Shown here piece by piece: positions 54,599 through 63,221 of a stretch of DNA of 64,000 nt. How positions within the stretch are numbered: position 1 is the first letter of the stretch; each line of letters starts with the position of its first letter. The position numbers and the translations under genes were made by a program. Origin of the DNA: Actinomycetota bacterium (GTDB taxonomy: Bacteria; Actinomycetota; Actinomycetes; Actinomycetales; Dermatophilaceae); contig JAIUNK010000002.1 in NCBI GenBank assembly GCA_020161845.1, forward strand, positions 62,001-126,000, written 5' to 3'. Under the pieces are notes generated by a model. It was given only the letters and a program-made list of their open reading frames with translations. It had not been told where the DNA came from and did no database searches.

Positions 54599-55165
54599 TC
54601 ATGCCAGGTCCACCCGTCCGGGGTCGTCGACCACCGGGATCGCCCGCCGAACGGTGCGCCGATAGCGCGCCATCCTGGCCGCGCCCAACTCCTGCGGATC
54701 CGGCGCCGCCTCGGCGTCGGCCGCCGACCGCGGCCCGGGTTCGCCGCTGACCTCCATCAGCCGGGCCATCACCCCGCCGAGCAGTTCCATCCCACCCCGG
54801 GCCACCAGGCCGGCTCCGGTCAGGAGCTCCGACAGGGCCGCCGACTCCGGCCGGCCCGCCTCGGATGGTGATTCCTGCGGTGCTGGTGATGACGCTGCCT
54901 CCGGCGATTGGCCCGCCGCGCCCGCCGCGCCCGCCGCGCCCGCCGCGTGCGCCGGGTCGGCTGCTGCGGCCGATGCCGAGGCGGCCGCAGCTCCCGGCGT
55001 ACCGTTCGCCGCGCCGCCCGCGCTCCTGGCCCGCAGCGCCTGGGCCAACGCCGCCGCCAGCAGCCCCGCCTCCCGGTCGAGGCGCACCTGCGGTTCCTGC
55101 CGGGGCGGACGCGGCGGCCGCTCGGGGTACTCGCCCGCCGCCGGGCCGGTCGATGCGTCGGTCAT
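54599..55165 (-). CDS. Hypothetical Ala-rich protein
   Basis: A 188-residue protein I do not recognise. It has a basic/Pro N-terminus, an Ala/Gly/Ser-rich low-complexity middle (AGAAGAAGAAG) and a more ordered C-terminal part with a short amphipathic segment LTGAGLVARGGMELLGGVMARLMEV. Its ATG overlaps the stop of the ArsA-like gene (ATGA) with GGGAG upstream, so it should be made in step with that protein. Confidence 0.6.
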   Translation of the reverse strand: MTDASTGPAAGEYPERPPRPPRQEPQVRLDREAGLLAAALAQALRARSAGGAANGTPGAAAASASAAAADPAHAAGAAGAAGAAGQSPEAASSPAPQESPSEAGRPESAALSELLTGAGLVARGGMELLGGVMARLMEVSGEPGPRSAADAEAAPDPQELGAARMARYRRTVRRAIPVVDDPGRVDLA

Positions 55166-56274
55166 GGGGTCTCCCGTGCGGTCCGCGGTGGCCGCCACGC
55201 GCCGTCCCGCAGCACAGACTCCACCTCCAGGTAGGTCCCGTCCAGCCGGGCGCGCACCGGGGTGCATCGGCGCACGACCGCCGGGGGAAGCACCAGATGC
55301 GGTACGTCGTGGACGGTCACGATCAGATCCTCACCGCGATGCTCGACCTGAACGGCATCCGCCCTGACCCACGGCAGCGGCACGCGCCAGGTGAGATGGT
55401 CGGCAGCTCGCACGACCTGGGCCGGGGTCTCGACGAGGCGGGGCAGCGCGGCCAGCAGGGGGGCCGTGACCTCGGCCAGGTCCGCCCGCAGCCGACCGTC
55501 CGCATCGGCGGCCCACCCCGCGGTCGCGACGGGGACGAAGGGCGCCCAGCGTCCCGGCTCGGCTGCAGCGATGGGGTCCGTCGCCGGGGCGATCAACAAC
55601 CCGGGCGCGACACCACTGAGGAGCAGGGGCGGCACGGCTCGGCGCGTCTTGGCTGCGGCGAGCGCCCCCGAACCGGTGACCACGTGCAGTCGCGTCTGCC
55701 CGGAGCGCACCACGTCGGCGGTGGCCTCGAGGGCATCGAGCCAGCGTGGTACGGCGTGTCCGGCCGCAGGACCGACCAACCGAGCGCTCACGGCCTGCAG
55801 TCCGAGCAGGCCCCGCAGCACCCACGGCGTCCGGACCGTGGCCCCCAGCAATCGGCCCGCCTGACGCAGATCCCCCAGATCCACGATGAGGATGTCGGTG
55901 GTCGGGATCATCTCCCCCAACGCCACGAGCGCGGCCAGCAGATCCGCGCCGGGCAGCCGGCGCCACTCCTCCGCGACGTCACCGTCGCCGCCGTACCGGT
56001 CCACGGTCGCCGCGAGCATGGTGTCGAGCTCTCCCCATGGCCGGGGTGCGGCGAGGTCGACGACCGATACCGCGTGATCGGTCCCCATCAGGCGATGCAG
56101 CGAGCCGTCGTCGCCGATGCAGGCCAGGGTCACCGCCGGACCGACGCCCCCGGTCCCGCCCGCGCTACCCGCGCCGCCGGCCTGTGGCGGTGCGGTCGCA
56201 AGGGTCATGGCCAGCGCGGCCGCCACGGTGCTCACGCCCGCGCCGCCGGGGCCGGTGACCAGGTGAGTCTGCAC
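55162..56274 (-). CDS. ArsA/Get3-like protein with degenerate P-loop
   Basis: A 370-residue member of the ArsA-like family occupying the Rv2184c position. The place of Walker A (normally GKGGVGKT) reads GPGGAGVST, without either lysine, so ATP hydrolysis is doubtful. Later segments (DILIVDLGDLRQAGRLL, TADVVRSGQTRLHVVTG, and a C-terminal beta domain PHLVLPPAVVRRCTPVRARLDG) follow the two-domain ArsA plan with an alpha-crystallin-like end. GTG 56274 is the probable start, 11 bases after the SRPBCC stop. Confidence 0.75.
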   Translation of the reverse strand: MQTHLVTGPGGAGVSTVAAALAMTLATAPPQAGGAGSAGGTGGVGPAVTLACIGDDGSLHRLMGTDHAVSVVDLAAPRPWGELDTMLAATVDRYGGDGDVAEEWRRLPGADLLAALVALGEMIPTTDILIVDLGDLRQAGRLLGATVRTPWVLRGLLGLQAVSARLVGPAAGHAVPRWLDALEATADVVRSGQTRLHVVTGSGALAAAKTRRAVPPLLLSGVAPGLLIAPATDPIAAAEPGRWAPFVPVATAGWAADADGRLRADLAEVTAPLLAALPRLVETPAQVVRAADHLTWRVPLPWVRADAVQVEHRGEDLIVTVHDVPHLVLPPAVVRRCTPVRARLDGTYLEVESVLRDGAWRPPRTARETP

Positions 56275-56285
56275 GGGCCGCGGGG

Positions 56286-56729
56286 TCAGGCTTCGCAGCG
56301 CTTCTTCAAACCGCCCAGGGCGCCCGAGACGATCGACTTCTCGGCCTTGCGCTTGAGCAGGCCGGGCATCGGGATCTTCACATCGACTCCGAGGCGATAG
56401 ACCACGGTGGTGCCGGGTCCGTCGGCCGTCAGGGTGTAGGAGCCGTTCATGGTGCGCAGGACGTCGCCGCGCACCAGGGTCCAGGACACCACGCCCTGCC
56501 CGTCCTCCGCCAAGTCCCAGGTGTATTCGAGGACGTAGGTGTCCTGGAAGACCCCGGCGTCGATGGTGAACTCGACCTGATCGGGGTAGTCCGCCTCGTC
56601 CGTGGCCAGGACCGTGACGGTGCGCATCTGAGCGGTCCACTCGGGATAGGCCTCGACGTCGGCGATCACGTCGGACACCGTGCCCGGGTCTGCGTCGATG
56701 CGAATGCTGGATTCGGTGAAGTCGGCCAT
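56286..56729 (-). CDS. SRPBCC family protein (Rv2185c-like)
   Basis: A 147-residue START/Bet v1-fold protein: ESSIRIDADPGTVSDVIADVEAYPEWTAQMR at the start and the C-terminal helix VDVKIPMPGLLKRKAEKSIVSGALGGLKKR are typical of the actinobacterial Rv2185c family. It probably binds a hydrophobic ligand. It begins at ATG 56729 with a TAAGTT box 7 bases upstream, and is followed by the ArsA-like gene, as in mycobacteria. Confidence 0.85.
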   Translation of the reverse strand: MADFTESSIRIDADPGTVSDVIADVEAYPEWTAQMRTVTVLATDEADYPDQVEFTIDAGVFQDTYVLEYTWDLAEDGQGVVSWTLVRGDVLRTMNGSYTLTADGPGTTVVYRLGVDVKIPMPGLLKRKAEKSIVSGALGGLKKRCEA

Positions 56730-56736
56730 GCGCTCG

Positions 56737-56742
56737 AACTTA
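56737..56742 (-). promoter_or_regulatory. -10 box TAAGTT, leaderless start of the SRPBCC operon
   Basis: Seven bases before ATG 56729 on the minus strand. Confidence 0.45.
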
Positions 56743-56777
56743 GCGAAACCGGGGGCAGGACCACACCTTGTGGCGAT

Positions 56778-57203
56778 TCACTCGGGCTCGATCAGGGGCC
56801 GCTCCGACTGGCCGCCCTCGAACGACCAACTCCGCCGAGGCGGCTCCAAGGTGTCCTTCACCGCCGTCACGAAGCGCTTCCACCGGCGCACATGCGCGCG
56901 CTCGAGCGGGTCGGGGCGCTGCGCGGTGCTGGCCCGGACATAGTGATGCACGATGGCGCCGTCCCAGTAAGGCTCGATCCACACCTCGAACTCGCCGGTC
57001 ATCGCACCGGACACGGACCAGACGGCCCCCTGCACTCCCCGGTCGCGCGTCACCATGGCCTGCACATGCGGCCACGCGTTGGCCACATTGCGCGGGTCGC
57101 GGAACAGCGCCGCCAACCGGTGCGGAGGCGCGTCGATGAACGTCTCGTCGATCACATCGATCCATCGATCCCGGGCTGGTCCACTGCGCACGCCTCCCAG
57201 CAT
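56778..57203 (-). CDS. Second SRPBCC family protein
   Basis: A 141-residue START/polyketide-cyclase-fold protein (IDVIDETFIDAPPHRLAALFRDPRNVANAWPHV, VQGAVWSVSGAMTGEFEVWIEPY, and C-terminal helix RRWKRFVTAVKDTLE). It is distinct from its neighbour at 56286. The start is uncertain: ATG 57203 is used, but the frame is open to GTG 57254 and no SD decides. It is divergent from the fadD15-like gene. Confidence 0.78.
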   Translation of the reverse strand: MLGGVRSGPARDRWIDVIDETFIDAPPHRLAALFRDPRNVANAWPHVQAMVTRDRGVQGAVWSVSGAMTGEFEVWIEPYWDGAIVHHYVRASTAQRPDPLERAHVRRWKRFVTAVKDTLEPPRRSWSFEGGQSERPLIEPE

Positions 57204-57376
57204 GCGCCAGGTCGGCGCATCTCGCCGTGATCGCCGCCGCTCGATCCGCCGCACGATCCGCCTCTGGGCGCAGGGCTGGGCACGTCCGGCGCGGTCTTCG
57301 GCGAACCCCCGGCGACCTGGGTGACCAGTCAGTAACGTGTCCTCGTCACAACGAGGGCACCCGCCCGGGAGGATCC

Positions 57377-59203
57377 ATGCGCGAGAAGTCCGTCCCCGTG
57401 GTCACGACGGCCACCGAGGCCCATCTGGGCCTGCTGACCGCACGCAACGCCCGGCTCCGCCCGGACCGGGTCGCGTTCAGCCGACGCGCCCCCGGCTCCC
57501 TGGTCTGGGAGGACGTCACCGCACGGCAGTTCCACGACGAGGTTCGCGCCCTGGGTGCGGCGATGCGCGCCGCGGGTCTGGCCTTCGGGGACCGGGTCGC
57601 GATCATGAGTCGCACTCGCTACGAGTGGACCCTGACCGACTTCGCGCTGTGGACGGCGGGGCTGGTCGGGGTGCCGGTCTACGAGACCTCCTCGGCCGAC
57701 CAGGTGCGCTGGATCCTGGCCGACAGTGGGGCGCGGGCCATCGTCGTGGAGTCCGCCGATCACGCGGCGACCGTGGCTTCCGTGCGGGCGGAGTGCCCGC
57801 AGCTGGAGCACGTGTGGCAGATCGACGCCGGAGACCTCGACCGGCTCGCCGCCGGCCCTCAGGACCAGGCCGCCCTCGACGAGGCCGGCGACCGCACCGC
57901 CACCACCGACCTCGCGACGATCATCTACACCTCGGGCACCACCGGTCTGCCCAAGGGGTGCGAGCTCACCCACGGCAACTTCCTGGAGCTGTCGGCCAAC
58001 GCCATCGACACCCTGCCCGAGATCACCCGCCGCCCGGACGCCTCGACGCTGCTGTTCCTGCCGCTGGCCCATGTGCTGGCACGGTTCATCCAGGTGCTCA
58101 CGGTCGATGCGGGCTTCCGCGTGGGCCATGCCCCCGACATCAAGACGCTCCTGCCCGACGTCGGGTCGTTCCAGCCCACCCTGCTGCTGGCCGTGCCGCG
58201 CGTGTTCGAGAAGATCTACAACTCCCTGGACGCCAAGGCCACCACCGAGGGCAAGGGCCGCATCTTCACGATGGCCGCGGCGACCTCCATCTCCTACAGC
58301 CGCGCCCTCGACGGACGCATGTCGCCCTTGCTGCGGGCGCGACACAAGCTGTTCGACGTGCTGGTCTACAGCAAACTGCGGGCCGCGCTGGGCGGGCAAT
58401 GCGCCTTCGCCATCTCCGGCGGCGCGCCGCTCGGGGAGCGGCTCGGCCACTTCTACCGGGGCGCGGGCGTGACGATCCTGGAGGGCTACGGACTCACCGA
58501 GACCACCGCCCCCACCAACGTGAACACCCCGAGCTTCACCACGATCGGCACGGTGGGCCAGCCCCTGCCGGGCACCTCGACCCGCCTCGCCGACGACGGT
58601 GAGCTGCTGATCAAGGGCGTGGGCGTGTTCCGCGGCTACTTCAACAACCCGACGGCCACGGCGGAGGCGTTCACCGCGGACGGCTGGTTCCACACCGGTG
58701 ACCTCGGCGCCATCGACGACGCGGGACGCCTGACCATCACCGGGCGCAAGAAGGAAATCCTGGTCACCGCGGGCGGCAAGAACGTCGCCCCCGCTCCCCT
58801 TGAGGACATCATCCGGGCCCACCCGTTGGTCTCCCAGTGCATGGTGATCGGGGACCGGAAGCCCTTCATCGCGGCGCTGATCACGCTCGATCCGGAGATG
58901 GTGCCGTTGTGGGGCCAGGCGCACGGCCTGGCGGATCTCACCCTGGAGTCCGCGCGGACCGACGAGACGGTCCGGCAGCATCTGCAGATGGCGGTCGACC
59001 GCGCCAACGCCCGGGTGAGCCGCGCCGAGGCGATCCGCAAGTTCGCGATCCTGGACGGCGATTTCACCGAGGAGTCCGGGCACCTGACGCCGTCGCTGAA
59101 GGTCAAGCGAGCCTTGGTGATGAAGGATTACGCGCAGGCGATCCACGAGCTGTACGCCGAGTCGCGCGGCCCGGCTCGGCCCACCGACGCCCCCACGGAC
59201 TGA
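57377..59203 (+). CDS. Long-chain fatty-acid-CoA ligase (FadD15-like)
   Basis: A 608-residue AMP-forming acyl-CoA synthetase. The AMP-binding P-loop-like motif is IIYTSGTTGLPKGCELTHGN; the adenine motif EGYGLTETTAP and the hinge TGDLGAIDDAGRLTITGRKKEI are intact, as is the C-terminal SLKVKRALVM with the catalytic-type lysine region. The order next to SRPBCC genes matches mycobacterial fadD15. ATG 57377 has GGGAGG upstream. Confidence 0.92.
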   Translation: MREKSVPVVTTATEAHLGLLTARNARLRPDRVAFSRRAPGSLVWEDVTARQFHDEVRALGAAMRAAGLAFGDRVAIMSRTRYEWTLTDFALWTAGLVGVPVYETSSADQVRWILADSGARAIVVESADHAATVASVRAECPQLEHVWQIDAGDLDRLAAGPQDQAALDEAGDRTATTDLATIIYTSGTTGLPKGCELTHGNFLELSANAIDTLPEITRRPDASTLLFLPLAHVLARFIQVLTVDAGFRVGHAPDIKTLLPDVGSFQPTLLLAVPRVFEKIYNSLDAKATTEGKGRIFTMAAATSISYSRALDGRMSPLLRARHKLFDVLVYSKLRAALGGQCAFAISGGAPLGERLGHFYRGAGVTILEGYGLTETTAPTNVNTPSFTTIGTVGQPLPGTSTRLADDGELLIKGVGVFRGYFNNPTATAEAFTADGWFHTGDLGAIDDAGRLTITGRKKEILVTAGGKNVAPAPLEDIIRAHPLVSQCMVIGDRKPFIAALITLDPEMVPLWGQAHGLADLTLESARTDETVRQHLQMAVDRANARVSRAEAIRKFAILDGDFTEESGHLTPSLKVKRALVMKDYAQAIHELYAESRGPARPTDAPTD

Positions 59204-59334
59204 CCCGGCGTCCGCCCGGATCACGGCAGTCTGCCACCGCCGGCTGGCACCCCGGTCACACCATCGGCCACCACAGCGGCGACCGCCGGGCCCGCCCGCG
59301 GTGGGCGGCCGGCCCGCCTCAGCCCACCACTCGG

Positions 59335-60714
59335 TCAGGGTAAAGCGGCGAGTGCGTGGACTCGGTCCCGCCATGCCCGCTCAAGATCATCGGGTGTCCA
59401 CCCCGCGATTCGGCGCAGCGGTCCGGCGACGCCGCCGTCGCGCAGATCGCTCCCCCGCGCTTGTCGCACCAACCCGGTCAGCCCGTCCGGGCCGGCCCGC
59501 TCGGCGAGCACCCGGCAGGCCAGCAGGGCGGCCGCGTAGGCAGCGGTCCGGTCCAGTTCGGCGGTGCCGCCGGGCGTCGGCGTCGCTGCGGCGGTGGGGT
59601 TGAACCCCGGGGGTTCGCCGGTGTCGGCGCCGAGCAGGGTGTGCTGCCCGTCGATGGCGGTCTGGGACGGCAGGTGCGGTGGCACGCCGCTACGACGTAC
59701 CTCGCGCAGCAGCGGGGCGACAATCTGCGCTTCGGGGAGGTCCACGCCCGCATACGCGACGTACTCGCAATACCCCTCCGCCAGCCAGCCGGGCATCTCG
59801 CCCCCGACGTCGCGGCGAAGCACCAGGTGGGTGACCTCGTGGGTCAGCACCACCCGACGTCCGTCCGGCCGGAGCTGTCGCCAGGCGTCGGGGTTGACGA
59901 CGACTCGGTCGCACCCGGTCGACCGGCCACCGACCACCGGCCCCACGGTCACGGCCGGCAGCGATGCCGCACTGTCCTGGTCCCCGGCCCACCGGGCGAA
60001 GATCGCCGGGCTCGGGGGCAGCAGCAGCACCGCGGATGCGCCCGGTTCCCCCCACAGCCTCCGGACGGCGGCCACCGCGTCCAGCGCATGGCTCAAGACC
60101 TCGGCCGCAACCATCGAGGCCGGCACCGTCGACTCCGGGGCCGTCGACTCCGGGGCAGCGGGTGCGCCCGCGACGACGACCACCCGGTCCCGCCGAGCCA
60201 CCGCCATCCCGCCCTGCTCCCACGGCGCGGCCGGCACCCCGAGACGGCGCGGCGGCAGCACACTCGGATCCCAGGTGGTGGGCACGACGCAGGACGCCGT
60301 GTCGACCCCAGCCACGACGTACGACAGATCGCTGGCCACGACGCCATCGCTCACTCGCGGTTCGGCGTAGCTGAGGCGGGTCACCCCGAGCGCGCGCATG
60401 AGCTCGTACGCGGCCGCGTCCTCGCGGGCCTGGTCTGCTCCCGCACCCGAGCTGACCGCGGCCAGCCAGGCGTCGCGGTCCCCCCGGGCGTAAGCCTGGG
60501 CCCGGCTGCGCAGGACCGCGGCGAGGGCGGCGACCCGGTCCGCGTCCGCTCCAGGGGCGGAGCCGACCCCGGCGGAGGTTGGCCGCGGCACCGAACCAGG
60601 TCCGGCGCAGCCCGACAGGCCGGCGGCCAGCCCCACCGCGACGGCGCCGAGCGTCGCCGCCAACACCTCGCGGCGACGCGGCTGCCCCCACGACGGCTCG
60701 CGGTCGAACGACAT
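59335..60714 (-). CDS. Predicted lipoprotein with HExxH metallopeptidase motif
   Basis: A 459-residue secreted protein. The N-terminus has an Arg cluster (PRRREVLAATLGAVAVGLAAGLSGC) with a lipobox LSGC, possibly Tat-exported. The C-terminal half carries VVLTHEVTHLVLRRDVGGEMPGWLAEGYCEYVAY: HEVTH plus a downstream Glu, the gluzincin (peptidase MA-like) pattern. An internal APEST repeat is present. The substrate is unknown. ATG 60714 has TAGGCT six bases upstream and no SD. Confidence 0.8.
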   Translation of the reverse strand: MSFDREPSWGQPRRREVLAATLGAVAVGLAAGLSGCAGPGSVPRPTSAGVGSAPGADADRVAALAAVLRSRAQAYARGDRDAWLAAVSSGAGADQAREDAAAYELMRALGVTRLSYAEPRVSDGVVASDLSYVVAGVDTASCVVPTTWDPSVLPPRRLGVPAAPWEQGGMAVARRDRVVVVAGAPAAPESTAPESTVPASMVAAEVLSHALDAVAAVRRLWGEPGASAVLLLPPSPAIFARWAGDQDSAASLPAVTVGPVVGGRSTGCDRVVVNPDAWRQLRPDGRRVVLTHEVTHLVLRRDVGGEMPGWLAEGYCEYVAYAGVDLPEAQIVAPLLREVRRSGVPPHLPSQTAIDGQHTLLGADTGEPPGFNPTAAATPTPGGTAELDRTAAYAAALLACRVLAERAGPDGLTGLVRQARGSDLRDGGVAGPLRRIAGWTPDDLERAWRDRVHALAALP

Positions 60715-60720
60715 CCGGGC

Positions 60721-60726
60721 AGCCTA
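60721..60726 (-). promoter_or_regulatory. -10 box TAGGCT, leaderless start of the lipoprotein gene
   Basis: Six bases before ATG 60714 on the minus strand. Confidence 0.45.
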
Positions 60727-60753
60727 ACCAGCTCCGCTGCCCGCGCCGCACAC

Positions 60754-60972
60754 TCATCCCGCCATCGCGGCCGCGGTGCGCACGGCCACGAATCCCTCGG
60801 CGTCGGCCTCGCTCACCAAGCCGGCCCGGACAAACGCCTCGACCGCTGCTTGTTCGGCCGCGTCGAGACAGACCTCGCCAGGCCCCGGCGGCGCCAACGC
60901 CAGCAGCGCCCCGACGACGCACTCCGCACAGGCCCGATCACGCGCCGGGCACCGCTCGCACTCCACCAGCAT
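60754..60972 (-). CDS. Small cysteine-rich protein
   Basis: A 72-residue protein starting MLVECERCPARDRACAECVVGALL; the four spaced cysteines (CxxC then CxxC) suggest metal or cluster binding, followed by a helix AEQAAVEAFVRAGLV. Similar small actinobacterial proteins are common near DEDDh exonuclease genes, but I know no function. GGAGG is 4 bases before ATG 60972. It is divergent from the exonuclease gene. Confidence 0.7.
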   Translation of the reverse strand: MLVECERCPARDRACAECVVGALLALAPPGPGEVCLDAAEQAAVEAFVRAGLVSEADAEGFVAVRTAAAMAG

Positions 60973-61125
60973 GTCGCCTCCAGACAGCTCCCACCGGCGC
61001 GCCGGCCGGGGTCGATCAGGTCGGTGCTCACCCTAGGCAGTCGGACCGACAGGCCTATGAACAGGCAAAACGCCCATCAGCGCGGGTTCTTGCGGCAGCC
61101 GCGCAGCGTTGTCGGTGCCCCGCTC

Positions 61126-61131
61126 TACGGT
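61126..61131 (+). promoter_or_regulatory. -10 box TACGGT, leaderless start of the exonuclease gene
   Basis: Six bases before ATG 61138; no SD is present. Confidence 0.45.
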
Positions 61132-61137
61132 CGGCGC

Positions 61138-62883
61138 ATGCCGATGATTCAGGGAACGCTCGACGAACTCGGGACGCCCTTGCACGACGTCACCTTCGTC
61201 GTCGTTGACCTGGAGACCACCGGCGGCAATGCCGCCGATTGCGCCATCACCGAGATCGGTGCCGTCAAAGTCCGCGGCGGCCGAGCACTCGGCGAATTCC
61301 AGACGCTGGTCGACCCGGGCCGACCGATCCCGGCGTTCATCCAGATCCTGACCGGCATCACCACCGCGATGGTCGCCGGCGCACCGCGCCTGAGCGCCGC
61401 CCTGCCCGCGTTCCTCGACTTCGCCGGGGATTGCGTGCTGGTCGCGCACAACGCCCCGTTCGACGTGTCCTTCCTGCGCGCCGGGGCGGCCCAGCTCCGC
61501 GTCGCCTGGCCGGGCTATCCCGTCATCGACACCGCTCATCTGGCTCGGCAACTCGTGACCCGCGACGAGGCGGCGAACCGCAAACTGGGCACTCTGGCGG
61601 CACTGTTCGGCGCCGCACAGACCCCGGACCATCGGGCGTTGCACGACGCCCGCGCGACCGTCGACGTGCTGCACGCCCTCATCGGTCGGGTCGGCAATCT
61701 CGGCGTCACCACGCTGGAGGAACTGCGCACCTACAGCTCCCGGGTGAGCGCCGCGCAGCGCCGCAAGCGCCATCTCGGTGAGCAGCTGCCGTCGGCACCG
61801 GGGGTCTACCTGTTCAAGGACGCCCGCGGCCAGGTGCTCTACGTCGGCACCTCACAAGACATCAGACGCCGGGTGCGGACCTACTTCACGGCGTCGGAGC
61901 ACCGCAGCCGGATGGGCGAGATGATCGGTCTGGCCGAGTCGGTCACGGCCGTGGTCTGCGCCACCGGGCTGGAGGCGCAGGTTCGGGAGCTGCGCCTGAT
62001 TGCCGAACACGAGCCGCGCTACAACCGGCGGTCGCGCCGGTCGGCCCGGCGGCCGTGGGTGAAGCTCACCGGCGAGGCCTTCCCTCGACTCTCCATCGTG
62101 GCCCAGGTCCGCGACGACGGCGCCACCTACCTCGGGCCGTTCCCCGGCCGAGCCGCCGCGCAGAACGCCGTCGATGCGCTGCATGAGGCGTTCCCGTTGC
62201 GACGCTGCAAAGACCGGCTCGGACCCAGCTCGAACAGCTCCCAGCGAACGGCGTGCGTCCTTTTCGAGCTGGGCAAGTGCGGCGCGCCCTGCGAGGGACG
62301 GCAATCTCGGGCGGCGTACGCCGACATCACGGCAGCCGCCGTGGCCGCCATGACCGCCGACTCCCGACGGATCACCACCGACCTGGCGGCCCGGATGGCG
62401 ACGCTCGCCGCGACGGCACGCTACGAGGACGCGGCGGTCGTCCGGGACCGGCTCCTCGCCCTCGTCCAGGGGGCGGCCCGGGCCCAACGAGTGGCGCCGC
62501 TGGCCCGGGCACCCGAAATCATCGCCGCCCGACGGGAGCCGGTCGGCGGCTGGGAGGTGGTCTGCGTGCGCTTCGGTCGCCTCGCCGGCTCGACCCGCAC
62601 CCCGCGGGGGGCTGACCCGATGCCGCACATCGACGCCCTGCGGGCCAGCGCGGAGGTGGTCGCTGCGCCGGTCGCCCCCGCTCCGGCGACCACGTCGGAG
62701 GAGACGGAGCTGATCCTGCGGTGGCTGGAACGTGACGACGTCCGGCTCGTGCATCTGGACGGCAGCTGGAGCAGTCCGGCGTACGGCGCGGCCGGTGCGC
62801 AACGGCGCCTGGCGGGGGCCCGGGACGCCTCGGATCTCCACGAGGCTCCCGCACCGCTGCGCGCGTCTAGAGTGGCGAAGTGA
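61138..62883 (+). CDS. DEDDh exonuclease fused to UvrC-like GIY-YIG endonuclease domain
   Basis: A 581-residue protein with an N-terminal DnaQ-like 3'-5' exonuclease (about 15-185; VVVDLETTGG, AHNAPFDVSFL, HRALHDARATVDV) and a UvrC/Cho-type GIY-YIG nuclease (about 220-300; PGVYLFKDARGQVLYVGTS). The UvrC-like middle segment with GPFPGRAAA, CVLFELGKCGAPC and a UVR-like motif around ARYEDAAVVRDRLLAL follows. It corresponds to M. tuberculosis Rv2191 and is probably involved in DNA repair. A much longer open frame upstream is spurious. The stop overlaps the Lrp gene (GTGA). Confidence 0.9.
   Translation: MPMIQGTLDELGTPLHDVTFVVVDLETTGGNAADCAITEIGAVKVRGGRALGEFQTLVDPGRPIPAFIQILTGITTAMVAGAPRLSAALPAFLDFAGDCVLVAHNAPFDVSFLRAGAAQLRVAWPGYPVIDTAHLARQLVTRDEAANRKLGTLAALFGAAQTPDHRALHDARATVDVLHALIGRVGNLGVTTLEELRTYSSRVSAAQRRKRHLGEQLPSAPGVYLFKDARGQVLYVGTSQDIRRRVRTYFTASEHRSRMGEMIGLAESVTAVVCATGLEAQVRELRLIAEHEPRYNRRSRRSARRPWVKLTGEAFPRLSIVAQVRDDGATYLGPFPGRAAAQNAVDALHEAFPLRRCKDRLGPSSNSSQRTACVLFELGKCGAPCEGRQSRAAYADITAAAVAAMTADSRRITTDLAARMATLAATARYEDAAVVRDRLLALVQGAARAQRVAPLARAPEIIAARREPVGGWEVVCVRFGRLAGSTRTPRGADPMPHIDALRASAEVVAAPVAPAPATTSEETELILRWLERDDVRLVHLDGSWSSPAYGAAGAQRRLAGARDASDLHEAPAPLRASRVAK
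62868..62873 (+). promoter_or_regulatory. -10 box TAGAGT, internal leaderless start of the Lrp-like gene
   Basis: Six bases before GTG 62880, inside the 3' end of the exonuclease gene. Confidence 0.35.
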
Positions 62884-63158
62884 TCACCGCCATCGTCCTC
62901 ATCAACGCCGACGTCGACAAGATCCCCGAGGTCGCTCAGGCGATCGCGGAGCTGCCCGGGGTCCGCGAGGTCTACTCGGTCACCGGCGACTGCGACCTCA
63001 TCGCCCTGGTCCAGGTCGAGCACCACGACGACTTCGCCGATGTCATCGCCGACCGGCTCAACAAGACCCCTGGCGTGCGCAGCACCCAGACACACATCGC
63101 CTTCCGGCAATATGCCGCCAGCGATCTGGAGGAGGCGTTCAGCATCGGTTTGGATTGA
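62880..63158 (+). CDS. Stand-alone Lrp/AsnC ligand-binding domain protein
   Basis: A 92-residue RAM domain (ITAIVLINADVDKIPEVAQAIAELPGVREVYSVTGDCDLIALVQV) without an HTH. Such single-domain proteins assemble into ligand-binding oligomers but cannot bind DNA alone. It sits next to trpD as in many actinobacteria, and a regulatory link to amino acid supply is inferred. GTG 62880 overlaps the exonuclease stop. Confidence 0.85.
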   Translation: MITAIVLINADVDKIPEVAQAIAELPGVREVYSVTGDCDLIALVQVEHHDDFADVIADRLNKTPGVRSTQTHIAFRQYAASDLEEAFSIGLD

Positions 63159-63191
63159 GCCGCCAGCATGGGTCTTGATTGAGCCGCAAGC
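63141..63191. repeat. 24-bp tandem duplication across the lrp-like stop codon
   Basis: 63141-63167 and 63165-63191 match in 23 of 27 positions. Each copy carries gattgagccgc with the stop TGA; the step is a multiple of 3. Confidence 0.88.
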
Positions 63192-63221
63192 GCCGACCGA
63201 CCGGGCAGCCTGCAGCCCGTC

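Noticed and set aside
59356-61137. Long upstream extension (about 590 codons) of the DEDDh exonuclease frame
   Set aside because: It runs antisense through the lipoprotein and small Cys-rich genes; the exonuclease family starts at about 61138, which also has a TACGGT box.
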